The notes beneath the pieces are model-generated. The model had not been told where the DNA came from. It made no database searches and was given only the letters and a program-made list of their open reading frames with translations. The position numbers were made by a program, and so were the translations under genes. From assembly GCA_907165065.1 (NCBI GenBank), contig OU015528.1:72025474-72089473 (forward strand): 64,000 nucleotides of DNA, read 5' to 3'. Shown one piece after another: positions 63,545-64,000 of the stretch. This DNA is from Caprimulgus europaeus (Eukaryota; Chordata; Aves; Caprimulgiformes; Caprimulgidae). Within the stretch, counting starts at the first letter, position 1. Every line of letters begins with the position of its first letter.

Positions 63545-64000
63545 TTCCTACATTATAGATCAGTACTCTGAAAACCAGCATAAAATTGCTGAAATATTTC
63601 TTGATTAAAATCTTAGAAGCAGCTTACCTGATTACATAGAAGTAAATTGTAAAAGTAGCTTGTTGTAAAATCATATTAGAAAAACATAAAAACATTTAAT
63701 CAAGTGTACTGTGACAAGGATTCATCAGAGCTAAACCATTTGCCGTGATAAAATGTGTAATATATCAGTGGCTAAAAAAGATTGTGCTTGTAAATTTATT
63801 CCTGATCCTGTGGAGATGATATCAAATCAAGACAGTCATATGTATGAAACATAAGAAGGTTCCAGCTTTATACACTAACAAGGGAAGAAACAAACAAACA
63901 AACACCAGAAGCTGGAAATACTAAAAGTTGAAAATTATGACTTAACTCTAATAAACTAGCTTGAGTGGTTCTCCTTTTATTAATGTTATTGGTTAATTAC
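63545..64000. other. Intergenic, nothing recognised
   Basis: AT-rich with a short AAAC repeat (63887-63904). Nothing else seen. Confidence 0.5.

Noticed and set aside
13450..64000. SEMA3E, the expected upstream neighbour of PCLO
   Set aside because: I looked for Sema, PSI, Ig or basic-tail coding segments on both strands and recognised none; the gene probably lies beyond the right edge.
1..64000. CRISPR arrays, bacterial operons, tRNA or rRNA genes
   Set aside because: No regularly spaced repeats, ribosome-binding-site-led gene runs or cloverleaf-type sequence were seen. The content is that of a vertebrate nuclear genome.

Overview
The window is vertebrate nuclear DNA from a bird. It is AT-rich and intron- or intergenic-like, with one CpG-island promoter. 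It carries many CR1 LINE fragments with the avian 3' end (ATTCTGTGATTCTGTGA or its complement) and several avian-type ERV LTRs. LTRs starting TGTATTGGGTTTG and TGTCATGGTTTAACCC suggest a non-galliform (neoavian) bird; this is inference from recalled repeat families, not a search.

The only gene I identify firmly is the 5' end of PCLO (Piccolo, the giant presynaptic active-zone scaffold), on the minus strand. Coding exon 1 (12726-12973) starts inside a CpG island. Intron 1 runs 6595-12725. Exon 2 (5340-6594) encodes the proline/glutamine repeat region and the first half of the first zinc finger. Positions 1-5339 are the start of intron 2. Together the two exons encode 501 residues; the rest of the gene lies off the left edge. 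Intron 1 appears to use a GC rather than GT donor.

Everything right of about 13450 is upstream intergenic DNA. It holds a CR1 about 0.6 kb from the PCLO start codon (13560-14810), a solo LTR (16172-16809), a 2-kb CR1 interrupted by an LTR (20774-22970), an LTR / short interior / partial LTR relic (24292-25523), a second large LTR (32980-33859) and a cluster of CR1 3' ends in alternating orientation (37223-39835). Further right are an LTR fragment (40648-41090), CR1 pieces at 42084 and 49655, a possible alpharetrovirus-like LTR (56640-56823) and a 48-bp CR1 stub (63497).

In mammals the next gene upstream of PCLO is SEMA3E; none of its exons was recognised here. One unexplained exon-like island on the plus strand (60329-60429) has an acceptor, an open frame and a GTGAGT donor. 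I do not recognise its product. I saw no tRNA or rRNA gene, CRISPR array or prokaryotic feature. No new multi-gene system was found.
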